Below the pieces are notes generated by a model. It had not been told where the DNA came from and searched no databases. It saw only the letters and a list, made by a program, of their open reading frames with translations. From positions 1 through 39,450 of the forward strand of contig JAPLQX010000016.1 of NCBI GenBank assembly GCA_026399435.1: a DNA stretch of 39,450 bases, written 5' to 3'. Origin of the DNA: Rhodocyclales bacterium. GTDB taxonomy: Bacteria; Pseudomonadota; Gammaproteobacteria; Burkholderiales; Rhodocyclaceae. Below, piece by piece: positions 1 through 7,776 of the stretch; within the stretch, counting starts at the first letter, position 1; every line of letters starts with the position of its first letter. The position numbers and the translations under genes are program-made.

Positions 1-1340
1 AGGGTGGCCTGACGGTGATGGCCAACGGCATCCGTGCCTTCCTGCCCGGGTCGCTCGTCGACCTGCGCCCGGTCAAGGACACCACGCCGTTCGAAGGCAA
101 GACCATGCTGTTCAAGGTCATCAAGCTCGACCGCAAGCGCAACAACGTGGTGGTTTCGCGCCGCGCCGTGCTCGAGGCCAGCATGGGTGAAGAGCGCCAG
201 AAACTGCTGGAAAACCTCCAGGAAGGCACCGTCATCAAGGGCATCGTCAAGAACATCACCGACTACGGCGCATTCGTCGACCTCGGCGGCATCGACGGCC
301 TGCTGCACATCACCGACCTGGCCTGGCGCCGCGTGCGTCATCCGTCGGAAGTGCTCAACGTCGGCGACGAAGTCACCGCCAAGGTGCTCAAGTTCGACCA
401 GGAAAAGAACCGCGTCTCGCTGGGCATGAAGCAGCTGGGCGAAGATCCGTGGGTGGGAATCGCCCGCCGTTATCCGCAAGGCACGCGCCTGTTCGGCAAG
501 GTCACCAATCTGACCGATTACGGCTCGTTCGTCGAGATCGAGCAGGGCATCGAAGGCCTGGTGCACGTCTCCGAAATGGACTGGACCAACAAGAACATTC
601 ACCCGACCAAGGTTGTCCAGCTGGGCGACGAAGTCGAAGTGATGATCCTCGAAATCGACGAAGACCGTCGCCGCATTTCGCTCGGCATGAAGCAGTGCAT
701 GGCGAACCCGTGGGACGATTTCGCGATGAACCACAAGAAGGGCGACAAGGTCCGCGGCGCCATCAAGTCGATCACCGACTTCGGCATCTTCATCGGCCTG
801 CCCGGCGGTATCGACGGCCTGGTGCATCTGTCCGACCTGTCCTGGTCTGCCACCGGCGAAGAAGCCAAGCAGAACTTCAAGAAGGGCGATGAAGTCGAGG
901 CCGTGGTGCTTTCCATCGATGTCGAGAAGGAGCGCATTTCGCTCGGCGTCAAGCAGCTCGATGGCGATCCTTTCACCAGTTTCGTCGCTACCCATGACAA
1001 GAACAGCCTGGTTTCCGGTACGGTCACCAGCGTTGATCAGCGTGGTGCCGTGATCGACCTGGGCTCCGAAGTCGAGGGCTACCTGCGCGTCTCCGAGTTC
1101 TCGCGCGAGCGCATCGAGGATCTGACCCAGCATCTGAAGGTCGGCGAAACGATCGAAACCATGATCATCAACGTGGATCGCAAGACGCGTTCGATCAACC
1201 TTTCGATCAAGGCCAAGGATCAGGTGGAACAGAGCCAGGCGATGCAAAAGCTGGCTTCCGACAGTTCGGCAAGCAGCGGCACGACCAATCTGGGCGCGCT
1301 GCTCAAGGCCAAGCTCAACCAGAACCAGCCGCCGCAATAA
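1..1340 (+). CDS. rpsA: 30S ribosomal protein S1, 3' part (5' end outside window)
   Basis: Ribosomal protein S1 binds mRNA on the 30S subunit and helps unfold and place it for initiation. The reading frame is open from the first bases of the window, so the gene begins upstream; comparison with the roughly 560-residue family suggests about 115 N-terminal residues are missing. The visible part starts in S1 domain 2 ([13 protein letters not shown]) and continues with repeated S1 RNA-binding domains, marked by the recurring pattern G-x-V-x-x-I-T-D-[YF]-G-[ASI]-F and by repeated R-[IV]-S-L-G-[MV]-K-Q ends. The tail of about 40 residues is Ser/Gln rich and ends without a domain. ihfB follows after 10 bases, the usual proteobacterial rpsA-ihfB order, so the two are probably co-transcribed. 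Identification is very secure. Confidence 0.97.
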   Translation, partial: GGLTVMANGIRAFLPGSLVDLRPVKDTTPFEGKTMLFKVIKLDRKRNNVVVSRRAVLEASMGEERQKLLENLQEGTVIKGIVKNITDYGAFVDLGGIDGLLHITDLAWRRVRHPSEVLNVGDEVTAKVLKFDQEKNRVSLGMKQLGEDPWVGIARRYPQGTRLFGKVTNLTDYGSFVEIEQGIEGLVHVSEMDWTNKNIHPTKVVQLGDEVEVMILEIDEDRRRISLGMKQCMANPWDDFAMNHKKGDKVRGAIKSITDFGIFIGLPGGIDGLVHLSDLSWSATGEEAKQNFKKGDEVEAVVLSIDVEKERISLGVKQLDGDPFTSFVATHDKNSLVSGTVTSVDQRGAVIDLGSEVEGYLRVSEFSRERIEDLTQHLKVGETIETMIINVDRKTRSINLSIKAKDQVEQSQAMQKLASDSSASSGTTNLGALLKAKLNQNQPPQ

Positions 1341-1350
1341 GCCTGATCTC

Positions 1351-1635
1351 ATGACCAAATCGGAGCTCATCGCCCGGCTGGCGGAGCGTTTTCCCCAGCT
1401 GGTGGCGAAGGATGCCGACTACGCCGTCAAGATGATTCTCGATGCCCTCACTGCGGCACTGGTCCGCAATGATCGCATCGAGATACGCGGTTTCGGCAGT
1501 TTTGCGCTGAATTATCGGCCACCGCGTGTCGGGCGCAATCCGAAGTCGGGCGACAAGGTGCAGGTACCCGAAAAGTACGTGCCCCATTTCAAGGCCGGCA
1601 AGGAGTTGCGGGAACGCGTCGATTACCGGCCATGA
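1351..1635 (+). CDS. ihfB: Integration host factor subunit beta
   Basis: This is the beta subunit of IHF, a nucleoid protein that bends DNA sharply and acts in transcription, replication and site-specific recombination as a heterodimer with IhfA. The 94-residue length fits the HU/IHF family. Visible marks are the N-terminal MTKSELI helix, the central RGFGSF turn, and the DNA-binding arm with the [13 protein letters not shown] motif, whose proline intercalates in IHF. The N-terminus and the position just after rpsA favour IhfB over HU or IhfA. The ATG start is supported by the conserved N-terminus although the ribosome-binding site is weak; translation may be coupled to rpsA. A strong terminator follows 25 bases after the stop. 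Confidence 0.97.
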   Translation: MTKSELIARLAERFPQLVAKDADYAVKMILDALTAALVRNDRIEIRGFGSFALNYRPPRVGRNPKSGDKVQVPEKYVPHFKAGKELRERVDYRP

Positions 1636-1660
1636 ATAGCGCCGTTGCAGCTTGCATCAG

Positions 1661-1691
1661 AGCGGCACCTTAAGCAGGTGCCGCTTTTTTT
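1661..1691 (+). terminator. Intrinsic terminator of rpsA-ihfB
   Basis: A perfect 10-bp stem (AGCGGCACCT / AGGTGCCGCT) with a 5-base loop is followed at once by a run of seven T. This is a textbook Rho-independent terminator placed 25 bases after the ihfB stop, and it separates the ribosomal unit from lapA. Confidence 0.93.
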
Positions 1692-1706
1692 CATGAATAC
1701 TCAAAT

Positions 1707-1734
1707 TTGACTACCTTGCTGTGACTACCCTGCT
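1707..1734 (+). repeat. 14-bp imperfect tandem duplication over the lapA start codon
   Basis: Positions 1707-1720 and 1721-1734 are two adjacent 14-base units that agree at 12 of 14 positions (TTGACTACCTTGCT and GTGACTACCCTGCT). The second unit carries the GTG start and first codons of lapA. In the first unit the same codons begin with TTG, but that frame meets a stop at 1719-1724 after a few codons. Confidence 0.7.
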
Positions 1735-1978
1735 CAAGCTTCTTGTCTGGCTGTTGCGTATCGTGGTCTTCGTCGGCCTGTTCGGCCTGGCGATCAAGAA
1801 CAGCGGCCCGATGGAACTGCGCTTCTTTCTCGAACAGGCCTGGACGGCGCCGATCTCGGTAGTCATCCTCGTCGTGTTCGCCGTTGGCGTTGTGGTCGGC
1901 CTGACGGCGGCCTTGAGCGTCTTCCTGCGCCCACAGCCCAATCCGGGTCACGAGCCGCGCAAACATGATGGAAATTGA
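1721..1978 (+). CDS. lapA: Lipopolysaccharide assembly protein LapA-like (DUF1049)
   Basis: This is a small inner-membrane protein of 85 residues. It has a hydrophobic segment at about residues 5-22, an 'AIKNSGPMELRFF' stretch typical of the LapA/DUF1049 family, a second membrane segment at about 40-62, and a short charged tail. LapA partners LapB in controlling lipopolysaccharide assembly. The GTG start at 1721 is chosen because the in-frame ATG upstream (1694) runs into a stop. The ribosome-binding site is poor and a 14-bp tandem duplication covers the start. The 3' end overlaps lapB by 14 bases, so the pair is translationally coupled. Family and context agree well. Confidence 0.88.
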   Translation: MTTLLKLLVWLLRIVVFVGLFGLAIKNSGPMELRFFLEQAWTAPISVVILVVFAVGVVVGLTAALSVFLRPQPNPGHEPRKHDGN

Positions 1979-3179
1979 ACTCTGGTGGCTGCTGGTCCTG
2001 CCGGTCTTTTTCGGCCTGGGCTGGATCGCCGCGCGGATCGACATCAAGCAGATACTCAAGGAGTCGCGCGCTTTGCCGCGCTCGTATTTCAAGGGCCTGA
2101 ATTTCCTTCTCAACGAGCAGCCGGATCAGGCCATCGAGGCCTTCATCGAGGCAGCACGGATCGATCCGGAAACCATTGAACTGCATTTCGCGCTGGGCAA
2201 CCTGTTTCGCCGGCGCGGTGAGACCGACCGCGCGATCCGCGTGCATCAGAATCTGATCGAGCGCGATGGCCTGTCGGCTGCACAGCGGTTGCACGCCCTG
2301 TCCGAACTCGGGCAGGACTACCTCAAGGCCGGCCTGCTCGATCGCGCCGAGGAGATATTCATCAAGCTGCGCGGCACCGACCGCGACGAGGAGGCGCTGA
2401 AGAACCTGCTCGAGATCTATCAGCAGGAAAAGGAATGGGCCAAGGCGATTGCAACTTGCGACGCCATGCCGAACCATGCCGATCATCTCTGGCAAAAGGA
2501 AATTGCCGAGTTTCGCTGCGAGATGGCGGCCAATGAAATGCTGCATGACCGCCATGACGAGGCGCGTCGCCTGCTCGACGAGGCGCTGGCGGCCAACCGG
2601 AAATGCGTTCGTGCCACGATGCTGCAGGGCGACCTGGCGGCGAAAGTTATGCGAAGCGGTATCCCCGGGGACGGCGCTGGCCCGGGTGACCTAAACGCGG
2701 CGATCGATTGCTGGAAGCGTATCGAACAGCAGAACCCGGTGTACCTCGCGCTCGTCGCGGAGAAGCTGATGGCGGTGCATGTGCAGCTGGGTCGCATGGA
2801 GCAGGGCATCGCGCTTCTGCGCGGCTGGCTGGAGCGTCATCCCTCACTGGACCTGCTCGACGCGGTGTTTCGCGCCGAACTCGAGAACGACGGCCCGGAG
2901 GCCGCCTACACGCTGGTGCGCGACGAGTTGCGCCGCAATCCGACGCTGCTCGGGCTCGACAAGCTGCTGGAGGCGCAGATCATGGTGGTCCCTCCCGAGC
3001 GCCGCCCCGATCTGGAACTGATCAAGAACCTGATCCACAATCACACCCGCCGCGTCGCGCGCTATCGCTGCGATGCCTGCGGCTTCAAGGCGCGCCAGTT
3101 CTACTGGCGCTGTCCCGGCTGCGGCGGCTGGGAAACCTATCCGCCCCGGCGCACCGAAGAATTCGACATCACGCCTTAA
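1965..3179 (+). CDS. lapB: Lipopolysaccharide assembly protein LapB (YciM), with an inserted element
   Basis: LapB is an inner-membrane-anchored TPR protein that in E. coli recruits LpxC to FtsH and so sets lipopolysaccharide levels. The 404-residue product has an N-terminal membrane anchor (residues 4-20, WWLLVLPVFFGLGWIAA), a long run of TPR helices, and a C-terminal rubredoxin-like metal knuckle with Cys369, Cys372, Cys383 and Cys386 (CDACG and CPGCG). All family features are present. Unusually, residues of about 227-239 (VMRSGIPGDGAGP) interrupt a TPR turn between 'GDLAAK' and 'GDLNAAIDCW'. They are encoded by a 40-bp sequence found again, identically, in non-coding DNA at 12733. The reading frame is kept. 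It overlaps lapA, and ugd lies 158 bases downstream behind a GC-rich hairpin element. Confidence 0.95.
   Translation: MMEIELWWLLVLPVFFGLGWIAARIDIKQILKESRALPRSYFKGLNFLLNEQPDQAIEAFIEAARIDPETIELHFALGNLFRRRGETDRAIRVHQNLIERDGLSAAQRLHALSELGQDYLKAGLLDRAEEIFIKLRGTDRDEEALKNLLEIYQQEKEWAKAIATCDAMPNHADHLWQKEIAEFRCEMAANEMLHDRHDEARRLLDEALAANRKCVRATMLQGDLAAKVMRSGIPGDGAGPGDLNAAIDCWKRIEQQNPVYLALVAEKLMAVHVQLGRMEQGIALLRGWLERHPSLDLLDAVFRAELENDGPEAAYTLVRDELRRNPTLLGLDKLLEAQIMVVPPERRPDLELIKNLIHNHTRRVARYRCDACGFKARQFYWRCPGCGGWETYPPRRTEEFDITP
2642..2681 (+). repeat. 40-bp dispersed repeat, copy 1, inside lapB
   Basis: These 40 bases are identical to 12733-12772. The core is a 24-bp dyad (2655-2678) centred on TCCCCGGGGA with outer arms AGCG and CGCT; 18 of 24 positions are symmetric. 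It lies in the lapB reading frame, adding about 13 residues to a turn between TPR helices without a stop. One end carries TTATGCGAAG, which also occurs (reverse-complemented) at the very end of the window. Confidence 0.9.
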
Positions 3180-3240
3180 CGCTCATGACGGCAAGTTCCA
3201 CCCACCGATGATGAAACACGCGAAAGGCAAATTGAAGGCC

Positions 3241-3295
3241 CGCCCCCCCATCCCCCCTCACGGGGGGCTACTAATCGGCTCGCTTCGCTCGACTA
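3241..3295 (+). repeat. GC-rich intergenic hairpin element A, upstream of ugd
   Basis: A C-run/G-run hairpin (CCCCCC, loop TCAC, GGGGGG at 3252-3267) is followed about ten bases later by GGCTCGCTTCGCTCG. The same two-part design recurs at 4772-4815, on the other side of ugd. It lies in the 158-base gap between lapB and ugd and may end or attenuate lapB transcription, although it has no T-run. Confidence 0.7.
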
Positions 3296-3337
3296 TCACC
3301 AGTCACTCCGAACGAGTTATTTCACGCTAACAACTTC

Positions 3338-4660
3338 ATGAAAATTACAGTCATCGGCACCGGCTACGTCGGTCTCGTCTCCGGTACCTGCCTCGCGGAC
3401 GTAGGCAACGACGTGCTTTGTCTTGACCTCGATGCCGCAAAGATCCGTACCCTCAACGAAGGCGGCATTCCGATCTACGAACCGGGCCTCGAGGCCATGG
3501 TGAGGAAAAACGAGGCGGCCGGTCGCTTGCGCTTCACCACCGATATCGAGGCCGCGGTTGCTCACGGCGTTCTGCAGTTCATTGCCGTCGGTACTCCGCC
3601 CGACGAGGACGGTTCCGCCGACCTGCAATACGTGGTCGCCGCCGCGCGCAGCGTCGGGCACTACATGAATGGCTACAAGGTCGTGGTGGACAAGTCCACG
3701 GTGCCGGTCGGCACCGGCGACAGGGTGCGCGCGGCGATCGCCGCGGAACTGGAGGCCCGCGGCGCGAAGATCGACTTCAGCGTCGTCTCGAACCCGGAAT
3801 TTCTCAAAGAGGGCGCGGCGGTAGACGACTTCATGAAGCCTGACCGCATCGTCGTCGGCGCTGACGACGCGCGCGCCATCGAATTGATGCGCGAACTCTA
3901 TGCGCCGTTTCAGCGCAATCACGAACGCCTGATCGTGATGGACGTGAAGAGTGCGGAGCTGACGAAATACGCCGCCAACGCCATGCTGGCGACGCGCATC
4001 AGCTTCATGAACGAGCTGGCGAACCTGGCCGAAAAGCTGGGTGCCGACATCGAGCTGGTGCGCAAGGGCATCGGCTCCGATCCGCGCATCGGCTTCCATT
4101 TCCTCTATCCCGGAGTCGGCTACGGCGGTTCGTGCTTCCCCAAGGATGTGCAGGCCCTGATCCGCACGGCGCAGGATGCCGGGCAGGCTTTGCAGGTGCT
4201 GCAGGCGGTCGAGGCCGCCAACGACGCGCAGAAAGGCGTGCTGGCACAGAAGATCACCAGGCGCCTCGGCAAGGATCTCAGCGGCAAGACCTTCGCCCTG
4301 TGGGGGCTGGCCTTCAAGCCGAACACCGACGACATGCGCGAAGCGCCTAGCCTTGTGCTGATTGCAGACCTGCTGGCGCGCGGCGCATCGATCCGCGCCT
4401 ACGATCCGGTCGCTGCGCATGAAGCGCAACGCATCCTCGGCGACAACCCGCGCATCAGCTATGCGGCGACGCCGATGGAAGCACTGGACGGCGCCGATGC
4501 CTTGGCCATCGTCACCGAGTGGAAGGAATTCCGCAGCCCCGACTTCGACGCCATCAAGGCCAAGCTGAAGACGCCGGTCATTTTCGACGGCCGCAATCTC
4601 TACGATCCGGCGGCGCCGCGCAGGGCCGGCCTCGAGTATTTCGCCATCGGCAGGCTATGA
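3338..4660 (+). CDS. ugd: UDP-glucose 6-dehydrogenase
   Basis: This cytoplasmic enzyme oxidises UDP-glucose twice with NAD+ to UDP-glucuronate, a precursor for capsule, exopolysaccharide and lipid A or core decoration. The 440-residue length is usual. The N-terminal Rossmann fold begins [16 protein letters not shown]; the middle carries 'STVPVGTG' and 'NPEFLKEG'; the catalytic cysteine is Cys266 in GGSCFPKD; the C-terminal UDP-binding domain has '[16 protein letters not shown]'. The start is supported by the conserved N-terminus. It sits between lapB and the heptose genes, so it fits an envelope-sugar cluster, but hairpin elements on both sides suggest it may be transcribed partly on its own. 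Confidence 0.96.
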   Translation: MKITVIGTGYVGLVSGTCLADVGNDVLCLDLDAAKIRTLNEGGIPIYEPGLEAMVRKNEAAGRLRFTTDIEAAVAHGVLQFIAVGTPPDEDGSADLQYVVAAARSVGHYMNGYKVVVDKSTVPVGTGDRVRAAIAAELEARGAKIDFSVVSNPEFLKEGAAVDDFMKPDRIVVGADDARAIELMRELYAPFQRNHERLIVMDVKSAELTKYAANAMLATRISFMNELANLAEKLGADIELVRKGIGSDPRIGFHFLYPGVGYGGSCFPKDVQALIRTAQDAGQALQVLQAVEAANDAQKGVLAQKITRRLGKDLSGKTFALWGLAFKPNTDDMREAPSLVLIADLLARGASIRAYDPVAAHEAQRILGDNPRISYAATPMEALDGADALAIVTEWKEFRSPDFDAIKAKLKTPVIFDGRNLYDPAAPRRAGLEYFAIGRL

Positions 4661-4707
4661 AGACCGCCTGCCTGTTTCATCAGTCCCGCCCCCTCCCGAC
4701 CGCCCAC

Positions 4708-4729
4708 GGCCGGCTTTGCACAGCCGGCC
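4708..4729 (+). terminator. Hairpin after ugd
   Basis: A perfect 8-bp GC stem (GGCCGGCT / AGCCGGCC) with the loop TTGCAC lies 47 bases after the ugd stop. No T-run follows, so it may be a Rho-assisted terminator or an mRNA end-stabiliser rather than a classic intrinsic terminator. Confidence 0.45.
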
Positions 4730-4771
4730 GGCTCCGGCGGCGCGGAACGGTGCTCCACGAAACCCCACCTA

Positions 4772-4815
4772 CGCCCCCCTCGCGGGGGAGGCGACTTTTC
4801 GGCTCGCTTCGCTCG
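4772..4815 (+). repeat. GC-rich intergenic hairpin element B, just upstream of hldA
   Basis: A CCCCC-TCGC-GGGGG hairpin (4775-4788), with outer CGCC/GGCG pairing, is followed by GGCTCGCTTCGCTCG. It is an imperfect second copy of the element at 3241-3295. It ends only four bases before the hldA start, where a ribosome-binding site would be expected. Confidence 0.7.
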
Positions 4816-4819
4816 GATC

Positions 4820-5755
4820 ATGCCTCTTACCATTCCTGATACATCCAATACCCGCATCCTGGTCGTCGGCGACGTGATGCTGGATCGCTACTGGTTCGGC
4901 GAGGTCTCGCGGATTTCGCCGGAAGCGCCGGTGCCCGTAGTCAAGATCGAACGTACCGAGGAACGTCCGGGCGGCGCCGCCAATGTCGCGCGCAACTGCG
5001 CTGCACTGGGAGCGCGCGTGACGCTGTTGTCCGTGGTGGGCGCAGACGAGGCGGGGCAGAGCCTGGCGCGCCTGATGGGCAACTCCGGCATCGAGTGCAG
5101 CCTGCATGAAGATGCGAAGCTCAGCACGACGGTCAAGCTGCGCGTGATCGGTCGCCAGCAGCAGCTGCTACGCATCGATTTCGAGAACGCGCCGGATCAC
5201 GAAGTGCTGCAGGCCAAGCTGGCGGATTTCGAAGCGCGCCTCGCGGCCTGCGATGTCGTGATCCTCTCCGATTACGGCAAGGGCGGCCTGACCCACATCA
5301 CGGAAATGATTTCCCTCGCCCGTGCCGCCGGCAAGCGGGTACTGGTCGATCCGAAGGGCGAGGACTACGCCCGTTACGCCGGCGCGACCCTGCTGACTCC
5401 CAATCGATCCGAGTTTCGCCAGGTCGTCGGCCGCTGGAAGGATGATGCGGAGCTTGAGCTGAAGGCCAACCGCCTGCGCAACGAACTGCAACTGGACGCA
5501 TTGCTGGTCACCCGCAGCGAGGAAGGCATGACGCTGTTTTCGGCCGACGGCACGACGCACGAGCCGGCGCTGGCGCGCGAGGTTTATGATGTCAGCGGAG
5601 CCGGCGATACGGTTATCGCCACGCTGGCGGTGATGCTGGGCAGCGGCCTGCCTTTGCCGCAAGCCATGCGCCAGGCCAATCTTGCGGCCGGCATCGTAGT
5701 CGGAAAACTGGGCACCGCAACGTGCTCTCTGGAAGAATTGAAACAGGTCAACTAG
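4820..5755 (+). CDS. hldA: D-glycero-beta-D-manno-heptose-7-phosphate kinase (RfaE domain I)
   Basis: This enzyme phosphorylates heptose 7-phosphate at C1 on the way to ADP-L-glycero-D-manno-heptose, the inner-core sugar of lipopolysaccharide. It is a PfkB-type sugar kinase of 311 residues. Marks are '[11 protein letters not shown]' near the N-terminus, '[11 protein letters not shown]' for substrate binding, and the catalytic 'SGAGD' with Asp263. The nucleotidyltransferase domain fused to it in E. coli HldE is absent, so a separate HldC (RfaE2) should be encoded elsewhere. The ATG at 4820 is the first good start, but a GC-rich hairpin repeat occupies the ribosome-binding region. hldD follows after 7 bases, so the two form one transcription unit. 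Confidence 0.93.
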   Translation: MPLTIPDTSNTRILVVGDVMLDRYWFGEVSRISPEAPVPVVKIERTEERPGGAANVARNCAALGARVTLLSVVGADEAGQSLARLMGNSGIECSLHEDAKLSTTVKLRVIGRQQQLLRIDFENAPDHEVLQAKLADFEARLAACDVVILSDYGKGGLTHITEMISLARAAGKRVLVDPKGEDYARYAGATLLTPNRSEFRQVVGRWKDDAELELKANRLRNELQLDALLVTRSEEGMTLFSADGTTHEPALAREVYDVSGAGDTVIATLAVMLGSGLPLPQAMRQANLAAGIVVGKLGTATCSLEELKQVN

Positions 5756-5762
5756 GGGTCTT

Positions 5763-6761
5763 ATGTACTACGTCGTCACCGGCGCCTGCGGATTCATCGG
5801 CGCAAACCTGGTCAAGGCGCTCAACGAGCGCGGCGTCACCGACGTCATTGCGGTCGACAACCTCACCAAGGCCGACAAGTTCCTCAATCTCACCGATTGC
5901 GAGATCGCCGACTATCTGGACAAGCGCGAGTTTCTCGAAATGGTCGAGCACGGCCAGCTTGATGGCAGCGTCGAGGCCATCCTGCATGAAGGCGCGTGCT
6001 CCGACACCATGGAAACCGACGGCCGCTACATGATGGCCAACAATTACCGCTACTCGGAGACGCTGCTCGATTTTTGTCTGGAACAGGAAGTTCCGCTGCT
6101 CTACGCCTCGTCCGCTTCCGTCTATGGGGGTGGTGGCGTATTTCGCGAAGAACGTGAATTCGAAGCGCCGCTCAATGTTTACGGTTACTCGAAATTTCTT
6201 TTCGACCAGGTGGTGCGCCGTCGCATCGGACCGGCCGGGGACGAGACCGATTCCCAAGTCGCGGGCTTCCGCTATTTCAACGTTTATGGTCCGCGCGAAC
6301 AGCACAAGGGGCGCATGGCATCGGTTGCCTTCCATCACTTCAATCAATATCGGGCGTCCGGCAAGGTCAAGCTCTTCGAAGGCTACGGCGGCTATGGCAA
6401 TGGCGAACAGCGACGCGATTTCGTCTATGTCGGCGACGTGGTCAAGGTCAACATGGATTTTCTGGAAAGCCGCAGGTCCGGGATCTTCAATCTCGGCACG
6501 GGACGCGCGCAGAGCTTCAACGAACTTGCCGCCGCCACTGTGAATGCCTGCCGCGCGCTCGAAGACAAGCCGGCGCTATCCGTCGCCGAATTGGTGGCAC
6601 AAGGCATCATCGAATACATACCCTTCCCGGATGCCTTGAAGGGCAAGTACCAGAGCTTCACCGAGGCCGATCTTTCCCAATTGCGTCGCGTCGGCTACAA
6701 GAGCGCCTTCGCCTCGGTGGAAGAGGGCGTGGCCGACTATGTCAAATGGCTCGCCAGATGA
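5763..6761 (+). CDS. hldD: ADP-L-glycero-D-manno-heptose 6-epimerase
   Basis: This enzyme inverts C6 of ADP-D-glycero-D-manno-heptose to give the L-glycero form used by heptosyltransferases of the lipopolysaccharide core. It is a 332-residue extended SDR. It has the N-terminal NAD(P) motif [12 protein letters not shown], the family-typical 'VDNL' after beta2, '[11 protein letters not shown]', and the catalytic Tyr140-x3-Lys144 pair (YGYSK). '[10 protein letters not shown]' is also visible. It lies 7 bases after hldA, and its stop overlaps the preferred cysM start as ATGA, implying translational coupling. Confidence 0.95.
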   Translation: MYYVVTGACGFIGANLVKALNERGVTDVIAVDNLTKADKFLNLTDCEIADYLDKREFLEMVEHGQLDGSVEAILHEGACSDTMETDGRYMMANNYRYSETLLDFCLEQEVPLLYASSASVYGGGGVFREEREFEAPLNVYGYSKFLFDQVVRRRIGPAGDETDSQVAGFRYFNVYGPREQHKGRMASVAFHHFNQYRASGKVKLFEGYGGYGNGEQRRDFVYVGDVVKVNMDFLESRRSGIFNLGTGRAQSFNELAAATVNACRALEDKPALSVAELVAQGIIEYIPFPDALKGKYQSFTEADLSQLRRVGYKSAFASVEEGVADYVKWLAR

Positions 6762-7660
6762 ACTGGAAAACGCTCGAAGACTACGTCGGCAATACGCCGC
6801 TGGTCCAGCTCAAGCGCATTTCCGGCGCGGAGGCCGCGCGCCGCAACAACGTGATCCTGGCCAAGCTGGAAGGCAACAATCCGGCGGGCTCGGTCAAGGA
6901 CCGGCCGGTCTTGTCCATGATCAAACACGCCGAGGCACGCGGCCGCATCAAGCCCGGCGACACGCTGATCGAGGCCACTTCGGGCAATACCGGCATAGCG
7001 CTGGCGATGGCCGCCGCCATGCGCGGCTACCGCATGATACTGATCATGCCGGAGCATCAGAGCGTCGAGCGCTGCCAGACCATGCGTGCCTTCGGCGCCG
7101 AGTTGATTCTGACCCCCAAGGCGGGAGGCATGGAAGCCGCCCGGGACTTGAGCGAGCAGATGGTCAGGGACGGCAAGGGCATGGTGCTCGACCAGTTTGC
7201 CAATCCGGATAATCCCCTGGCACACTACGAAGCTACCGGGCCCGAGATCTGGCGCGATACCGGTGGCTGCATCACGCATTTTGTTTCCAGCATGGGAACC
7301 ACGGGCACCATCATGGGTTGCTCGCGGTATTTCAAGGAACAAAATCCGGCGGTCCGCATCATCGGCTGCCAGCCGGAGGAAGGCTCGCAGATTCCCGGCA
7401 TACGCAAGTGGCCGGAAGCTTATCTGCCAAAGATATTCGAGGCTTCGCGCGTGGATCAGGTCGAAAACGTGAGCCAGGGGCAGGCCGAGGAAATGGCGCG
7501 GCGACTCGCTCGCGAAGAAGGCATCTTTGCCGGAATTTCCTCCGGCGGCGCGCTCGCCGTGGCTTTGCGCATCGCGAACCAGGTAGAGAACGCGGTGATT
7601 GTCACCATCGTCTGCGACCGTGGCGACCGCTATCTCTCGACTGGCGTTTTCCCCGCATAA
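6758..7660 (+). CDS. cysM: Cysteine synthase B (O-acetylserine sulfhydrylase)
   Basis: This is a PLP enzyme that makes cysteine, or S-sulfocysteine from thiosulfate, out of O-acetylserine. The 300-residue product starts [16 protein letters not shown]. The Schiff-base lysine is Lys47 in [10 protein letters not shown], 'TSGNTG' binds the substrate carboxylate, and a glycine-rich phosphate loop and 'SSGGA' follow. The sequence 'SVKDRP' and the compact length favour CysM over CysK. An ATG at 6746 would add four residues; I prefer 6758 because it forms an ATGA overlap with the hldD stop and matches family N-termini. It is the last gene of the envelope block and meets the minus-strand flavoprotein gene tail to tail. 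Confidence 0.92.
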   Translation: MNWKTLEDYVGNTPLVQLKRISGAEAARRNNVILAKLEGNNPAGSVKDRPVLSMIKHAEARGRIKPGDTLIEATSGNTGIALAMAAAMRGYRMILIMPEHQSVERCQTMRAFGAELILTPKAGGMEAARDLSEQMVRDGKGMVLDQFANPDNPLAHYEATGPEIWRDTGGCITHFVSSMGTTGTIMGCSRYFKEQNPAVRIIGCQPEEGSQIPGIRKWPEAYLPKIFEASRVDQVENVSQGQAEEMARRLAREEGIFAGISSGGALAVALRIANQVENAVIVTIVCDRGDRYLSTGVFPA

Positions 7661-7663
7661 ATC

Positions 7664-7728
7664 GTAGCGAGCGGGCCGCAGCGGGGTGCGGCCGGAGCGC
7701 AGCTACCGGAATGTACGTGTCCGTACAT
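7664..7728. terminator. Tandem hairpins between convergent cysM and flavoprotein genes
   Basis: Two inverted repeats lie in the 116-base gap between converging genes. The first (7664-7706) has GTAGC/GCTAC outer arms and an inner GGCCGCA/TGCGGCC stem with a 6-base loop. The second (7711-7728) is a perfect 7-bp stem, ATGTACG/CGTACAT, with the loop TGTC. Position and symmetry suit a two-way terminator, although neither has a long T-run. Confidence 0.5.
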
Positions 7729-7776
7729 GAGGATAGTGAGCACCGCCCAATCCCCGATCCGGCACGCGCAGTAGAT

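Noticed and set aside
3317-4429. Antisense open frame of about 370 codons over ugd
   Set aside because: No conserved motif; ugd on the plus strand explains the region fully.
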